64,000 bases of DNA. It comes from Sulfurimonas sp. HSL1-2 (GTDB taxonomy: Bacteria; Campylobacterota; Campylobacteria; Campylobacterales; Sulfurimonadaceae). The DNA lies in assembly GCF_039645565.1 (NCBI RefSeq), contig NZ_CP147914.1, positions 1 to 64,000 on the forward strand, given 5' to 3'. The translations under genes and the position numbers were made by a program. Below the pieces are notes generated by a model, which was not told the DNA's origin, did no database searches, and saw nothing but the letters and a program-made list of their open reading frames with translations. Position 1 is the stretch's first letter. Each line of letters begins with the position of its first letter. Positions 1 through 11,551 of this stretch are shown here, one piece after another.

Positions 1-21
1 AGCATTCTGCTTAAAATTGTC

Positions 22-57
22 TGCTATAATTCACATCATTATTCACATTGTGGAAAT
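22..57. other. oriC1: DnaA-box cluster and dnaA promoter
   Basis: Seen: TTATTCACA at 39-47 matches the classical DnaA-box consensus TTATNCACA exactly. TAATTCACA at 27-35 is one mismatch away, and TGTGGAAAT at 49-57 is a weaker box in reverse. An extended -10 (TGC then TATAAT, 25-30) overlaps the first box, so DnaA binding here would also repress its own gene. Known: Campylobacterota origins are bipartite, with boxes upstream of dnaA (oriC1) and between dnaA and dnaN (oriC2). The window begins 10-20 bases before the first box, so further boxes may lie outside. Confidence 0.7.
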
Positions 58-77
58 TATAGCGAACGGGAGCTGCG

Positions 78-1412
78 ATGACGATCGGCGATACGATTCT
101 GGAGATGCTTAAAGAGGAGATCAGCGAGGTTGAATACAACCGATACGTCAAACAGATGAGCTTTATCTCCAAAGCCTCGCGCAGCGACCTTGCCGTTTTC
201 GAAGTGCCCAACCCCCTTATAGCCAGCTGGATCAAAAACCGCTATACCAATAAGATCGCCCACCTGTTTGAACTCAAAACCGGCACATCAAGGGACGTCA
301 TCATCCGGGTGAAAAAACCCAAGGGGGCCGCCGGCAAAAGCGGCGGCACGGTCGCGGCAGCACCGGCCGAAGCGCCGAAACACTCCATGCTCAACCCCGC
401 CTACACCTTTGAGAACTTCGTCGCCGGCAGCTCGAACCAGTTCGCCTATGCCGCGGCCAAAAGCGTCAGTGACCGGCCGGGGCAGGTCTACAACCCCCTC
501 TTTATCTACGGCGGCGTGGGACTCGGTAAAACCCACCTCATGCAGGCGATCGGCAACGTGGGGCTCCTGCAGGGAAAAACCGTCGTCTACACCTCCGTCG
601 AACAATTCGTCAACGACTTTACGCGGCATCTGCGCAACCAGACCATGGACCGTTTCAAGGAGAAATACCGCCAGTGCGATCTGCTCCTGATCGACGACGT
701 CCAGTTCCTCAGCAACAAGATCCAGACCCAGGAGGAGTTTTTTCACACCTTCGAAACGCTGCGCAGCGAAGGGAAACAGATCGTCCTCACGGCCGACAAA
801 CCCCCCAAGCGCATCGCCGGCCTCGAAGCACGCCTCCAGAGCCGTTTCGAATGGGGCCTCGTCGCCGACATCCAGCCCCCGGAACTAGAGACCAAGATCG
901 CCATCATCCGGAAAAAGTGCGACATCAACCGTGTTATCCTCGGTGATGACGTCGTCAACTATATCGCCACCGTCATCGACAACAATACCCGCGAGATCGA
1001 GGGGATCCTCTCCAAACTGCACGCCTACTCCCAGCTGATGCACCAGGAGATCACCCTCGACTTCGCCAAGAACGCCCTGCGCGAGCAGCTCCAGGAGAAA
1101 AGCGACAACATCTCCATCGACGGCATCATGAAAACCATCGCCAAAGAGCTCAACGTCAAACCCAGCGAGATCCGATCCAAAAGCCGAAGCCGCAACATCG
1201 TCGCCGCCCGGCGCGTCGCCATCTACCTCGCCCGGGAACTGACCCCCATGTCCATGCCGCAGATCGCGCAGTATTTCGGGATGAAAGACCACAGTACCGT
1301 CAGCCATACGATGAAAAAGATCCACCAGCTTCTCGAAGAAGACGAGAACTTCAAGGTCAAGATCAACGAGCTCCATAACAAAATCACCGCCATGCCGCCG
1401 GAGAGTGTCTAA
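78..1412 (+). CDS. dnaA: Chromosomal replication initiator protein DnaA
   Basis: The initiator ATPase binds DnaA boxes and melts the origin. The 444-residue protein has the standard layout. Domain I spans roughly 1-80, and a short alanine/glycine-rich linker covers about 81-105. The AAA+ domain carries Walker A GGVGLGKT at 145-152 and Walker B LLLIDDVQF at 202-210. The C-terminal DNA-binding domain contains the signature around MKDHSTVSHTMKKI near the end. The ATG at 78 leaves a 5'UTR of roughly 40 bases after the extended -10 at 25-30. DnaA boxes on both sides indicate autoregulation. Length and motifs are normal for the family. Confidence 0.98.
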   Translation: MTIGDTILEMLKEEISEVEYNRYVKQMSFISKASRSDLAVFEVPNPLIASWIKNRYTNKIAHLFELKTGTSRDVIIRVKKPKGAAGKSGGTVAAAPAEAPKHSMLNPAYTFENFVAGSSNQFAYAAAKSVSDRPGQVYNPLFIYGGVGLGKTHLMQAIGNVGLLQGKTVVYTSVEQFVNDFTRHLRNQTMDRFKEKYRQCDLLLIDDVQFLSNKIQTQEEFFHTFETLRSEGKQIVLTADKPPKRIAGLEARLQSRFEWGLVADIQPPELETKIAIIRKKCDINRVILGDDVVNYIATVIDNNTREIEGILSKLHAYSQLMHQEITLDFAKNALREQLQEKSDNISIDGIMKTIAKELNVKPSEIRSKSRSRNIVAARRVAIYLARELTPMSMPQIAQYFGMKDHSTVSHTMKKIHQLLEEDENFKVKINELHNKITAMPPESV

Positions 1413-1453
1413 AAAAGCGGCCAAAAGCTATATTTTCTTTGCAAATAAAAAAA

Positions 1454-1599
1454 GATATAATGTGCCAAGTGAACAAATGTGAAGAAGCTCTCCGGCTTTA
1501 TTCACATGGGAAGAGCCCTAAAAGTAGGGACGTTTTCTGCTTTTTCACAAAAAAACGGCAGACTACTATCATCTACTAAAAATTTAAATATATAACAGG
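1454..1599. other. oriC2: DnaA boxes, DnaA-trio-like repeat and unwinding element
   Basis: Seen between dnaA and dnaN: TTATTCACA (1498-1506, perfect consensus), TTTTTCACA (1541-1549), and a reverse box TTCTTCACA (1478-1486, read on the minus strand). After the last box come a short GC patch (cggcag, 1556-1561) and the triplet-rich stretch CTACTATCATCTACTAAA (1563-1580), then an AT-only run to about 1595. Box, GC patch, trinucleotide repeat and AT-rich tract is the order known for bacterial unwinding modules with a DnaA-trio. A TATAAT at 1456-1461 probably drives dnaN. That this is the melting site is inference. Confidence 0.75.
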
Positions 1600-1606
1600 A
1601 GTTTCG

Positions 1607-2677
1607 ATGCAGTTCGAGATCGCCAAATCCGTTTTGGAAAATATCCTGATCCACACCCAGCCGTTTCTGGAGAAAAAAGATCTCTCCCAGATCACCTCCC
1701 ACCTCTACTTCGAAGCGACTGCATCGAACACCCTGACCGTCAAAGCCACCGACTATGAGATCGGTCTCGTCATCGAAGCCGAAAACATTCATGTCTCCGA
1801 ACCCGGCATGGCCACTGCCAACGGAAAGAAACTCCTTGATATCGTCCGCATTCTCAGCGACGGCAATGTCAACCTCACGACCAAAGACGGCATGCTCGAT
1901 ATCACCCAGGGCCACTCCGACTTCCAGCTTCCCATGTACAACGCCCAGGAGTTCCCGGCTTTTGCCAGCATTGAAAACAAACCCGGGGTAGAGATCGATT
2001 CCGGCCTGCTGATCAACTCCCTCAAAAAGATCACCCCTGCCGCGGATACCAACAACCCGAAATTCGAACTCAACGGTGCCCTGATCGATATCAAAGCCGA
2101 CCAGATCAACTTCGTCGCTACCGATACCCGCCGCCTGGCCATCATCGCCATTCCGCAAAGCAGCGGCAGCGAGCTCTCCCTCATCATTCCGAAAAAAGCG
2201 ATCATCGAGATCCAGAAACTCTTCACCAGCAATATCGACATCTACTACGATGCCACCCACCTGCTGATCAAGTCCGACCAGTACACCTTCTTTACGAAAC
2301 TGATCAACGGAAAGTTCCCCGACTACAACCGTATCATCCCTGCATCGACACGCTACAACCTCACCCTGCCCAAAAGCGACATCGTCAATGCCATCAAACA
2401 GATCACGACGATCTCCAATGACATGAAACTGACCCTGGAAAGCGGCCGTATCCTCTTTGAAAGTCTCAGCGACGAGAACAACAAGGCCTCAACGGAGATC
2501 AATGTCGACACGGGGATTGACTCGACATTCGTCTTTGCCGTCAACAGCCGTTATATACTCGACTTCCTCGGGCAGATCGATCAGACCCAGTTCACGATCG
2601 GCCTGAACGAACCCAATATGCCTTTCATGCTGCAAGAAGAGCAGTTCAAAACGATCGTCATGCCGATCGTCATCTGA
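1607..2677 (+). CDS. dnaN: DNA polymerase III beta subunit (sliding clamp)
   Basis: The ring-shaped clamp tethers DNA polymerase III to template. The 356-residue sequence has the three-fold beta-clamp organisation and ends in the characteristic hydrophobic segment with PIVI at the very C-terminus (compare the MPMRL-type ends of other clamps). The start at 1607 follows an aacaggag Shine-Dalgarno. It sits immediately after oriC2, as in most bacteria, and is followed by a small hairpin and then the gyrB promoter. Nothing unusual is visible. Confidence 0.97.
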   Translation: MQFEIAKSVLENILIHTQPFLEKKDLSQITSHLYFEATASNTLTVKATDYEIGLVIEAENIHVSEPGMATANGKKLLDIVRILSDGNVNLTTKDGMLDITQGHSDFQLPMYNAQEFPAFASIENKPGVEIDSGLLINSLKKITPAADTNNPKFELNGALIDIKADQINFVATDTRRLAIIAIPQSSGSELSLIIPKKAIIEIQKLFTSNIDIYYDATHLLIKSDQYTFFTKLINGKFPDYNRIIPASTRYNLTLPKSDIVNAIKQITTISNDMKLTLESGRILFESLSDENNKASTEINVDTGIDSTFVFAVNSRYILDFLGQIDQTQFTIGLNEPNMPFMLQEEQFKTIVMPIVI

Positions 2678-2698
2678 TCCAACCTTCTCTTTTTTTCC

Positions 2699-2725
2699 GC
2701 AGGCATTGCCTGCTCCCTTTCTTCT
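2699..2725 (+). terminator. Candidate terminator of dnaN
   Basis: GCAGGC at 2699-2704 and GCCTGC at 2708-2713 form a perfect 6-bp stem with a 3-base loop. A pyrimidine-rich, mostly T tract follows (2714-2725). It lies about 20 bases after the dnaN stop and upstream of the gyrB promoter. The T tract is interrupted by C, so read-through is possible. Confidence 0.45.
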
Positions 2726-2760
2726 TGGCCCATAAAATAAATTTATTAGCCCTTTTTGGA

Positions 2761-2766
2761 TAAAAT
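2761..2766 (+). promoter_or_regulatory. -10 element of the gyrB promoter
   Basis: TAAAAT at 2761-2766 follows a T-rich stretch in an AT-rich gap and lies 28 bases before the gyrB ATG. The upstream region has T-rich runs rather than a clear -35 box, which is usual for sigma-70 promoters in Campylobacterota. Confidence 0.5.
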
Positions 2767-2779
2767 TAAACCCATTTAG

Positions 2780-5107
<2,328 letters not shown>

Positions 5108-5110
5108 CCG

Positions 5111-6517
5111 ATGAGTCTGCTCTACCCCGAAGCCAAGGAGCGCGAAAACCGCTTCAAACTTGCCCTGCGGATGGGGCTCCCCGTATTCGCATTGGCGGTG
5201 ATCACCACGGCATCGGTGATGTTCCGCTATTTCAATACGATTCCGACGACCTTCATCATCGTTGCTTTCAGTCTGCTCGGTATCATGGTCTACTACCTGT
5301 TTTACCTGATTTACCAGGGCTTTAACGAACGGATTACCGACCCCATTACCCACGCCTTTACACGGGAATACTTTAGTACCATGATGCAGCGGGAACTGAA
5401 GAAAAAAGATTACACCTTTTTCCTGCTCAGTGTCGTCAATCTTGGTGATATCAACCAGCGCTACGGCTTTGCCAACGGGGACAAAGTGCTCTACAACCTG
5501 GCGAACAGGATTGCCGAGTACCTGAACGAGCATAAAATGGTGCGCGTCCCGATCGCCCACTTCAAAGGGGGGGACTTTATCATCGCACTGGAAGGGACGC
5601 AGGAGGAGTACGGTTCGATGATGGACCTGCTTTGCGTCAAGTTCCAGCACTACAGCCTCGAGGAGATAGAGATCGATATCGTCGGTTCCATGACGGATAC
5701 AAACCATTCGCGTTCCATCGACAAACTGGTTGACTGGCTCTATGAACTGCAGGGCGAAAATGCGAAGATGCTGAAGGCGGACGAGGAGGAGATCGACCCC
5801 GATACGGTGGAGCATCTGGTTCTTGAAGCGGTCAATGCACGCGCCTTCTCCTACGCCTACCAGGCGGTATATCAGGACGGCAAACCGGTGCTTTTCGAAC
5901 AGGCTTTCAAACTGGTCACGGGGGAGGGGAAACTCGTCCACCAGAAACGCTTTATGCCCGTGATCAACCGCCTGGGGCTGTCACGCCGATTCGACGAGAT
6001 CCAGACCGAGGCGGCAGTGGCGGAAGTCCCTACGCTTGTCGGGGAGCAGAAGATCGCCGTGAATGTCTCACCCTCTTCACTGCGTAACCCGCTCTTTTTG
6101 GAGCATGTCATGATGCTGCTTTCAAACAATGAAAAACTCCGCTCCCGCCTCGTTTTTGTTATCAGCGAAAGCAATTTCTACCACCAGACACAGCAATTCA
6201 ATACCCGTCTGCAGGCCTTTCGGCGTGCGGGAGTAGACATCGCGCTCGATCGCCTGGGCGGCTTGCATGCTTCCATGCGCTACCTGCAGGACCTTGACGT
6301 GGACATGGTCCGGTATGAGAGCTCCCTTGGTAAAGGGGCGAGCGAACCGAAAGTACGGGCGCTGCTCGAGGGGCTTCAGCAGACGGTCAAAACCCTGGGC
6401 TACCGCAGCTGGATCCGGATGATCGAGGATGAAAAATCCTACGAGGCTGCCAAAGCGGTCGGGATCGATTTGATCCAGGGGAACTACCTCAGTCCTATAG
6501 ATACCATCAAGGAGTAA
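5111..6517 (+). CDS. Membrane protein with degenerate GGDEF and EAL domains
   Basis: Seen in 468 residues: two N-terminal membrane segments (about 22-40 and 46-68), then a GGDEF-like domain and an EAL-like domain. The GGDEF signature is degraded to GGDFI (153-157), missing the catalytic acidic/aromatic pair. The EAL motif reads EQA (near 263) instead of EAL, and the usual DDFG reads DRLG. A few ligands survive (VNVSPSSL, ISES, QGNYL). Known: such domains often bind c-di-GMP or a partner without making or degrading it. It is translated 3 bases after gyrB and 3 bases before queF. I infer a catalytically inactive signalling or scaffold protein; the ligand is unknown. Confidence 0.8.
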   Translation: MSLLYPEAKERENRFKLALRMGLPVFALAVITTASVMFRYFNTIPTTFIIVAFSLLGIMVYYLFYLIYQGFNERITDPITHAFTREYFSTMMQRELKKKDYTFFLLSVVNLGDINQRYGFANGDKVLYNLANRIAEYLNEHKMVRVPIAHFKGGDFIIALEGTQEEYGSMMDLLCVKFQHYSLEEIEIDIVGSMTDTNHSRSIDKLVDWLYELQGENAKMLKADEEEIDPDTVEHLVLEAVNARAFSYAYQAVYQDGKPVLFEQAFKLVTGEGKLVHQKRFMPVINRLGLSRRFDEIQTEAAVAEVPTLVGEQKIAVNVSPSSLRNPLFLEHVMMLLSNNEKLRSRLVFVISESNFYHQTQQFNTRLQAFRRAGVDIALDRLGGLHASMRYLQDLDVDMVRYESSLGKGASEPKVRALLEGLQQTVKTLGYRSWIRMIEDEKSYEAAKAVGIDLIQGNYLSPIDTIKE

Positions 6518-6520
6518 CGA

Positions 6521-6904
6521 ATGAAATACGGTGAAGAGATTATTGCAAATTTCGATGTGGAAAAAGATCTGGAGATCTGGCCGAACGAACACAAACGCGA
6601 CTATGTGATCAAGATGACCCTGCCGGAGTTCAGCTGTCTCTGCCCGCGCAGCGGCTACCCGGATTATGCAACCATCTACCTGGAATATACGCCCGACGAG
6701 TGGGTCGTCGAACTCAAAGCGATCAAACTCTATATCAACTCCTTCCGCGAGCGTCACATCTCCCATGAAAACAGCGCGAACGAGATCTATGAGGTCCTGG
6801 AGCGCAAACTCAAACCGAAGTGGATGAAGATCACGGCGGACTACAATCCCCGCGGGAATGTCCATACGGTTATCGAGATCGACAGCAGCCGGATAACAAA
6901 ATAA
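6521..6904 (+). CDS. queF: NADPH-dependent 7-cyano-7-deazaguanine reductase QueF
   Basis: QueF reduces preQ0 to preQ1 in queuosine tRNA biosynthesis. The 127-residue length fits the single-domain (YkvM-type) class. The catalytic cysteine is C41 in FSCLCPRSGYPD, followed by the conserved D48. The QueF motif ELKAIKLYINSFR (65-77) and the HE pair (82-83) are intact. It is the third gene of the gyrB operon. No other queuosine genes lie in the window. Confidence 0.95.
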   Translation: MKYGEEIIANFDVEKDLEIWPNEHKRDYVIKMTLPEFSCLCPRSGYPDYATIYLEYTPDEWVVELKAIKLYINSFRERHISHENSANEIYEVLERKLKPKWMKITADYNPRGNVHTVIEIDSSRITK

Positions 6905-6956
6905 ATTATATAAATAATATTAATATTATTACGCATAATATTTAACGATTCTGTGG

Positions 6957-6962
6957 TAAAAT
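6957..6962 (+). promoter_or_regulatory. Candidate -10 element upstream of the 113-residue protein
   Basis: TAAAAT at 6957-6962, preceded by TGTGG, lies about 36 bases before the start at 6999. The 6905-6956 stretch is nearly pure A/T and includes the palindrome AATAATATTAATATTATT around 6914-6931. No clear -35 is visible. Confidence 0.4.
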
Positions 6963-6998
6963 TCGACCCAATATTCCATGAGGAACCAAGGGAGAAAA

Positions 6999-7340
6999 AT
7001 GCAAGAGTCACTGGCGGACTACTTTCAGACGCAGATGGAGCGTCAACTGGCCAAACGCAGCAGTGAAGGCGTGGAAGCGATTATGATGGACATGCGTGAC
7101 GACGGCATCGATTTTTATGCCGTTCTCAAGCAGGATCAACCGCTCTGTTACTTCTGCCGGGGTATCCGGTACTTTAAATCCCCCGAGGGAACCTTTACGA
7201 TGCAGGCGGCGGACGGTACGGGGCTGCCCATCGATGAGAATGAATACCGCAGCCGTCTCGATTATGCGCTCTCGTGTATCGGTGCCAGTTCCGAAACCGG
7301 TATCGGCGTCCTCGTCAAGAAACACATCAAGACCCTCTGA
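6999..7340 (+). CDS. Conserved hypothetical protein, 113 residues
   Basis: I do not recognise a family. The start was set at 6999 because aaggag (6989-6994) sits five bases upstream. An ATG at 6978 in the same frame has no ribosome binding site. The product is soluble, begins MQESLADYFQTQMERQLAK, is mixed alpha/beta, and has a short cysteine pair (CYFC, about residue 46). Its stop overlaps the sixA start by one base (TGATG), so the two are translationally coupled. Confidence 0.7.
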   Translation: MQESLADYFQTQMERQLAKRSSEGVEAIMMDMRDDGIDFYAVLKQDQPLCYFCRGIRYFKSPEGTFTMQAADGTGLPIDENEYRSRLDYALSCIGASSETGIGVLVKKHIKTL

Positions 7341-7825
7341 TGCGGACCCTGACACTGATGCGGCATGCGAAGTCCTCCTGGGACGACCCGGCCCTCGGTG
7401 ATCATGAACGCCCCCTCAATCCCCGCGGCAGGAAAGCGGCCAAAACCATGGCGCAGCGCCTTTATACCGAACACTACACCCCTGATCTCGTTCTGGTCTC
7501 ATCCGCCCTGCGTACGCAGCAGACGGCCGCGGCACTGCAGAAAGCCTATGACGGACGGTTGGTTCTGCAAACCGAACCGTTACTGTACGAGGCGTCATCC
7601 GGAACGTATGCCGAGGTGATCCGACGCGTTGATGCTGCTGTTGAGTCGCTGATGATCATCGGGCACAATCCGACGATTGAGTGGATGGCTGAAGCGATGG
7701 GGGGCAGGGTCTATCATATGCCGACCGCATCCTACATACGCTTCCGGATCCCCGGAAGCTGGGCAGAATTCCGTTTTGAGCGTTTTGAAACGCTGGCGTA
7801 CGACTATCCCAAATCCGACAAATAA
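7340..7825 (+). CDS. sixA: Histidine phosphatase SixA-like (phosphohistidine phosphatase)
   Basis: This is a small histidine phosphatase of 161 residues. The RHG-type motif LMRHAKSSWDD is at residues 6-16 (catalytic His near 9), and the second histidine lies in MIIGHNPTIEW. The family dephosphorylates phosphohistidine on HPt domains or the PTS. The ATG at 7340 overlaps the stop of the preceding gene, and a longer upstream frame adds only low-complexity arginine-rich sequence. Its 3' end overlaps the convergent CCA-adding enzyme gene by 22 bp. The substrate is not evident from context. Confidence 0.85.
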   Translation: MRTLTLMRHAKSSWDDPALGDHERPLNPRGRKAAKTMAQRLYTEHYTPDLVLVSSALRTQQTAAALQKAYDGRLVLQTEPLLYEASSGTYAEVIRRVDAAVESLMIIGHNPTIEWMAEAMGGRVYHMPTASYIRFRIPGSWAEFRFERFETLAYDYPKSDK

Positions 7826-9090
7826 TTTTCCAGCCACACCTTTGCACCTGCTTCATCGCTAAACGTTTCTTCGAGCTGGGCGTCATAGGCCGCCTCCAGG
7901 ATCGTTTTGAAACGGGGGGAGGGCTCAAGTCCGGCGGCAATGAGGGCTTCTCCGCCGAGCAGTGCGTCTCTTGGGCCTGTCAGTACGCCCAGTCTTGCCG
8001 CTTTACGCAGCAGCCATGCCACGGCATCGCTTATCTCGGCTGCGGGGTGGCGGCCGCGGTAGCAGGCTTCTGCGACGGCGGCGACGGCATCGATACGGAC
8101 CTGTTTGGCCAGGCGCATTACGTCGGCATCCGACGCGGCTTCGGCGTAGAGCCGTTCCGGTTCGCCGTGATACCGTACATAATCAAGCGCGTTTAAAACA
8201 AGCCGTTTGTCGTCGGTGAGCGTTGTGAGGAACGCGTTAGGGTCTTGAACGCCGATGCAGAGCGGGGCGAGCATCAGGGCGAGCGGGTCCGTGTCGACGT
8301 GTCGACGCAAATCCGCCATCGCATCCAGAGCCCGCAGGACCGTTTTCCACACCCCGGTTGCCTGCAGTGCCGCGAGTTCCGGGAAAAAAGGGATGATCTG
8401 CATCCGTATCATCATCTCAAATCCGACGGAGGGGGTCTGCGATTTGAGCAGCAGCTTTTTAAACTCTTCGAAAATGCGCTCTTTGGGGAGTTCGGCCAGC
8501 GCGCCCGCGTCCATCATCTTCTGTGACAGCGCAAGAAGCTGCGCATCCGGTTCGAGATGGAAACGGGCGCTGAACTGCACGGCACGCAACAGCCGCAACG
8601 GGTCTTCAACGAAGGTCGTTTCGTTGACGCAGCGCAGGGTTCTTGTTTCCAGATCCGTCTCTCCCCGGTAGGGGTCGAGCAGTTGATGGGCGATGGGGTC
8701 GTAGCCGATGGCGTTGACGGTGAAATCGCGCCGTTTGGCTGCCGTTTTAAAATCAAACGTTTCAAACGTCTTTACGGCAAACCCCGTGTGGCCCGGCCCG
8801 GTTTTTGTCTCGGTACGGGGAAGGGAGAGGTCGAGGTCGTAGCCCCCCAGGCTCAGCTTCAGCACCCCGAAGGATTTGCCGACGCTGTTGACGCTGCCGA
8901 GGGGTGTGAGCAGCGGGATCAGGGCCTCCAGGGAGCCGGCGCCGAAACACTCGATGTCGATGTCCTTGCCGGGGAGTCCCAGCAGCGCGTCACGCACATA
9001 GCCGCCGACGAGCACGGGACGGACCCCCCCTGCGGTGAGGGCGTCTATGAGCGGGACGAGGACATCGGGGAGTGCGGGCATCGGCTTCAT
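7804..9090 (-). CDS. cca: CCA tRNA nucleotidyltransferase (class II)
   Basis: The enzyme adds or repairs the CCA end of tRNA. The 428-residue protein has the class II head domain: [10 protein letters not shown] near 29-38, the metal-binding DIDIE just after, and [13 protein letters not shown] near 135. An RNA-binding neck motif follows ([16 protein letters not shown], about 190). Motifs do not separate a full CCA enzyme from a poly(A) polymerase, but a lone copy in this group is normally CCA-adding. It is convergent with sixA and divergent from yebC. Confidence 0.88.
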   Translation of the reverse strand: MKPMPALPDVLVPLIDALTAGGVRPVLVGGYVRDALLGLPGKDIDIECFGAGSLEALIPLLTPLGSVNSVGKSFGVLKLSLGGYDLDLSLPRTETKTGPGHTGFAVKTFETFDFKTAAKRRDFTVNAIGYDPIAHQLLDPYRGETDLETRTLRCVNETTFVEDPLRLLRAVQFSARFHLEPDAQLLALSQKMMDAGALAELPKERIFEEFKKLLLKSQTPSVGFEMMIRMQIIPFFPELAALQATGVWKTVLRALDAMADLRRHVDTDPLALMLAPLCIGVQDPNAFLTTLTDDKRLVLNALDYVRYHGEPERLYAEAASDADVMRLAKQVRIDAVAAVAEACYRGRHPAAEISDAVAWLLRKAARLGVLTGPRDALLGGEALIAAGLEPSPRFKTILEAAYDAQLEETFSDEAGAKVWLENYLSDLG

Positions 9091-9113
9091 ACCGTTATTG
9101 TATCAAAGGCTTT

Positions 9114-9122
9114 TGCTATAAT
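9114..9122 (+). promoter_or_regulatory. Extended -10 promoter of yebC
   Basis: TGC immediately before TATAAT (9117-9122) makes an extended -10, 40 bases before the yebC ATG. It lies in the 72-bp gap between the divergent cca and yebC genes. Confidence 0.6.
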
Positions 9123-9162
9123 TGCGGAAACCAAAGGGGAGACCCCCTGTAAAGAGGATACG

Positions 9163-9873
9163 ATGGGAAGAGCGTTCGAGTACCGCCGCGCGGCGAAAGA
9201 GAAGCGCTGGGGCACTATGTCCCGGATTTTTCCGAAACTGGCCAAGACGATCACGATGGCGGCCAAAGCGGGGGGACCGGACCCCGATATGAACCCGCAG
9301 CTGCGTCTGGCGATCCAGACCGCCAAAGCGCAGAACATGCCCAAGGACAACATCGAGGCGGCGATCAAGCGTGCGAGCGGCAAAGATGCCGCCGACATCG
9401 CCGAGGTCAACTTTGAAGGGAAGGGCCCGCACGGCGCCCTGATCTTCGTCGAGTGTGCGACGGACAACAACAACCGTACCGTCGCCAACGTGCGCAGCTA
9501 CTTCAACAAAAGCGGCGGCGAACTGCTCAAAACGGGTTCACTCGAGTTCATGTTTGACCGCAAGGCGGTCTTCGAATTCGACTCTCCCGAAGGGACGGAC
9601 CTCGAAGAGCTGGAGCTCGAATTGATCGATGCCGGTCTTGACGAACTGGACGAGAATGAGGGCACGATCTACGTTTACGGCGACTATACCAGCTTCGGAT
9701 CACTCCAGGAAGCCCTGGAGGGAATGGGCATCGAGGTGAAGAAGGCTTCTCTGCAGCGCGTACCGAACAATCCGCAAAGCTTCTCCGAGGCACAGATGGA
9801 AGAGGTCGAAAAGCTCATCGACAAACTCGAAGAGGACGACGACGTCCAGGCCGTCTACACGAACATCGAATAA
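9163..9873 (+). CDS. yebC: YebC/PmpR family protein
   Basis: The 236-residue protein has the complete YebC fold from [16 protein letters not shown] to the acidic C-terminus. Known: the family contains DNA-binding transcriptional regulators. Some members are also reported as translation factors that help ribosomes on proline-rich stretches. The start at 9163 follows aaagagg. The same frame stays open far upstream across cca, but that part is antisense to cca. It has its own extended -10 promoter. Confidence 0.93.
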   Translation: MGRAFEYRRAAKEKRWGTMSRIFPKLAKTITMAAKAGGPDPDMNPQLRLAIQTAKAQNMPKDNIEAAIKRASGKDAADIAEVNFEGKGPHGALIFVECATDNNNRTVANVRSYFNKSGGELLKTGSLEFMFDRKAVFEFDSPEGTDLEELELELIDAGLDELDENEGTIYVYGDYTSFGSLQEALEGMGIEVKKASLQRVPNNPQSFSEAQMEEVEKLIDKLEEDDDVQAVYTNIE

Positions 9874-10045
9874 CTTCCGGCGGGGCAACTGCCTCCCTGC
9901 TGTCCACCCACTGCCTTATTTGTAATCATTCTGCCACACTGCCGCGATACGATTTTGGTTATCATAGCTGTTTGAATGCCATTTCCGGTCTGAGAACCGG
10001 AAGCGTGTTTTGGCGCAATGTCCGGAAGGACTCGGAAGGATTGCG

Positions 10046-11536
10046 ATGAAGAAACATACCAAAATTCTGGCGACCGTCGGCCCGGCCTGCGAGGACGTCG
10101 ACACCCTGGAGCGGATGATCCGTGCAGGTGTGAACGTTTTCCGTCTCAACTTCAGCCACGGGACCCACGACTACCACGAAGCAAACCTCAAGCGCATCTA
10201 TGAAGCGGCAGGCCGCTGCGGCCTTATTGTCGGCGTGCTGCAGGATATCAGCGGGCCGAAAGTTCGTATCGGCGAGATCGACGGCACAGCGGAACTCTCC
10301 CCCGGCAACGTCATCGAGTTTGTGACCGAAGAGACGGTCGGCAGCTTTGTCGAACCGGGACGCCTGCGCCTCAGCCTCAACCATCCGGAACTGCTCTCCA
10401 AAGTCCAGGCAGGGGAGGCGATCTATTTCGCCGACGGCTCCCTGCGCACCACGGTCGTCGAAGCGGGAACGAGCGTCGTTTGCGAAGTGCAGAACAGCGG
10501 TAAGCTCAGCTCCCGCAAGGGGGTTAACTTCCCTAACACCTCCCTGGGACTGGCCGTCCTGACGGAGAAGGACCGCGAGGATATCGCCTGGGGGGTAAGG
10601 AACGGCGTCGATTTTATGGCGATCTCGTTCGTGCAGACGGCGAAGGATATGGAAGACGTGCGCGCCGAAGTGGAGCGTCACGGCGGAACCCCACAGTTCA
10701 TTGCGAAGATCGAGAAGTTCGATGCCGTCGAAAACATCGATGCCATCCTCGAAGCCAGCGACGGACTGATGGTGGCGCGGGGAGACCTGGGAATCGAGGT
10801 GCCTTTCTACAAAGTGCCGACGCTGCAGAAGATGCTCATCCGCAAAGCCAACGAAAAAAGCAAACCCGTCATTACCGCGACGCAGATGCTCCTCTCCATG
10901 ACCCATGCCGAACGGGCGACGCGGGCGGAGATCAGCGATGTCGCCAATGCCGTACTCGACGGTACCGACTGCGTGATGCTCTCCGAGGAGAGCGCCGTGG
11001 GGGCCTACCCGGTCAAAGCAGTCGAAACGATGACGCAGACCATCCGCGAAACGGAGAAGATCTACCCCTATCACAAGTTCGCGCAGTTCATCTGCTTCGA
11101 CGAGATGGACGTCATCGACGAATCGGCGGTCCTGCTCTCGCAGAAGATCGACGCCGAGGCCATCATTGCGCTGACGGCCTCGGGCCAGTCGGCGAAAAAA
11201 CTGGCACGTTACCGCCCCGAAAACCCCATTTTAGCCGTCATGCACAGCGACCGCGTGGCGCGGATGCTGACCCTGGTCTGGGGGGTCGTTCCGGCGTTCC
11301 TGACACGCACGACAAGTGTGGACAAGATGCTCATCGAGGTGGTCCAGAGCGGCCTGGCGCGGCAGGTGCTGAGCCGTCACGCCATGTACATTGTCACCGC
11401 GGGCGACCCCGTCGGCGTCCCCGGCACGACGAACGCCATCCGCATCCTGCGTGAGAGCGAGATGGAGTATTTCGCTTCGGCGGCGCTCAAAAAGCGCTCC
11501 AAAAAGATGCCCGAGGGTGCCGCAACCCTCTTTTGA
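10046..11536 (+). CDS. pyk: Pyruvate kinase
   Basis: The enzyme converts phosphoenolpyruvate and ADP to pyruvate and ATP. The 496-residue sequence has TKILATVGPA at the N-terminus, the catalytic-loop signature with MVARGDLGIEVP, and TATQMLLSM. The start at 10046 was chosen for its ggaagga Shine-Dalgarno (10034-10040); an in-frame ATG at 10010 lacks one. It leads the Entner-Doudoroff operon, with zwf 15 bases downstream. A candidate -10 (TATCAT) lies near 9960. Confidence 0.95.
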   Translation: MKKHTKILATVGPACEDVDTLERMIRAGVNVFRLNFSHGTHDYHEANLKRIYEAAGRCGLIVGVLQDISGPKVRIGEIDGTAELSPGNVIEFVTEETVGSFVEPGRLRLSLNHPELLSKVQAGEAIYFADGSLRTTVVEAGTSVVCEVQNSGKLSSRKGVNFPNTSLGLAVLTEKDREDIAWGVRNGVDFMAISFVQTAKDMEDVRAEVERHGGTPQFIAKIEKFDAVENIDAILEASDGLMVARGDLGIEVPFYKVPTLQKMLIRKANEKSKPVITATQMLLSMTHAERATRAEISDVANAVLDGTDCVMLSEESAVGAYPVKAVETMTQTIRETEKIYPYHKFAQFICFDEMDVIDESAVLLSQKIDAEAIIALTASGQSAKKLARYRPENPILAVMHSDRVARMLTLVWGVVPAFLTRTTSVDKMLIEVVQSGLARQVLSRHAMYIVTAGDPVGVPGTTNAIRILRESEMEYFASAALKKRSKKMPEGAATLF

Positions 11537-11551
11537 CAAAGGACGACCATT

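Noticed and set aside
6914..6931. AT-only palindrome AATAATATTAATATTATT
   Set aside because: It lies in an almost pure A/T stretch where palindromes are expected by chance; not called an operator.
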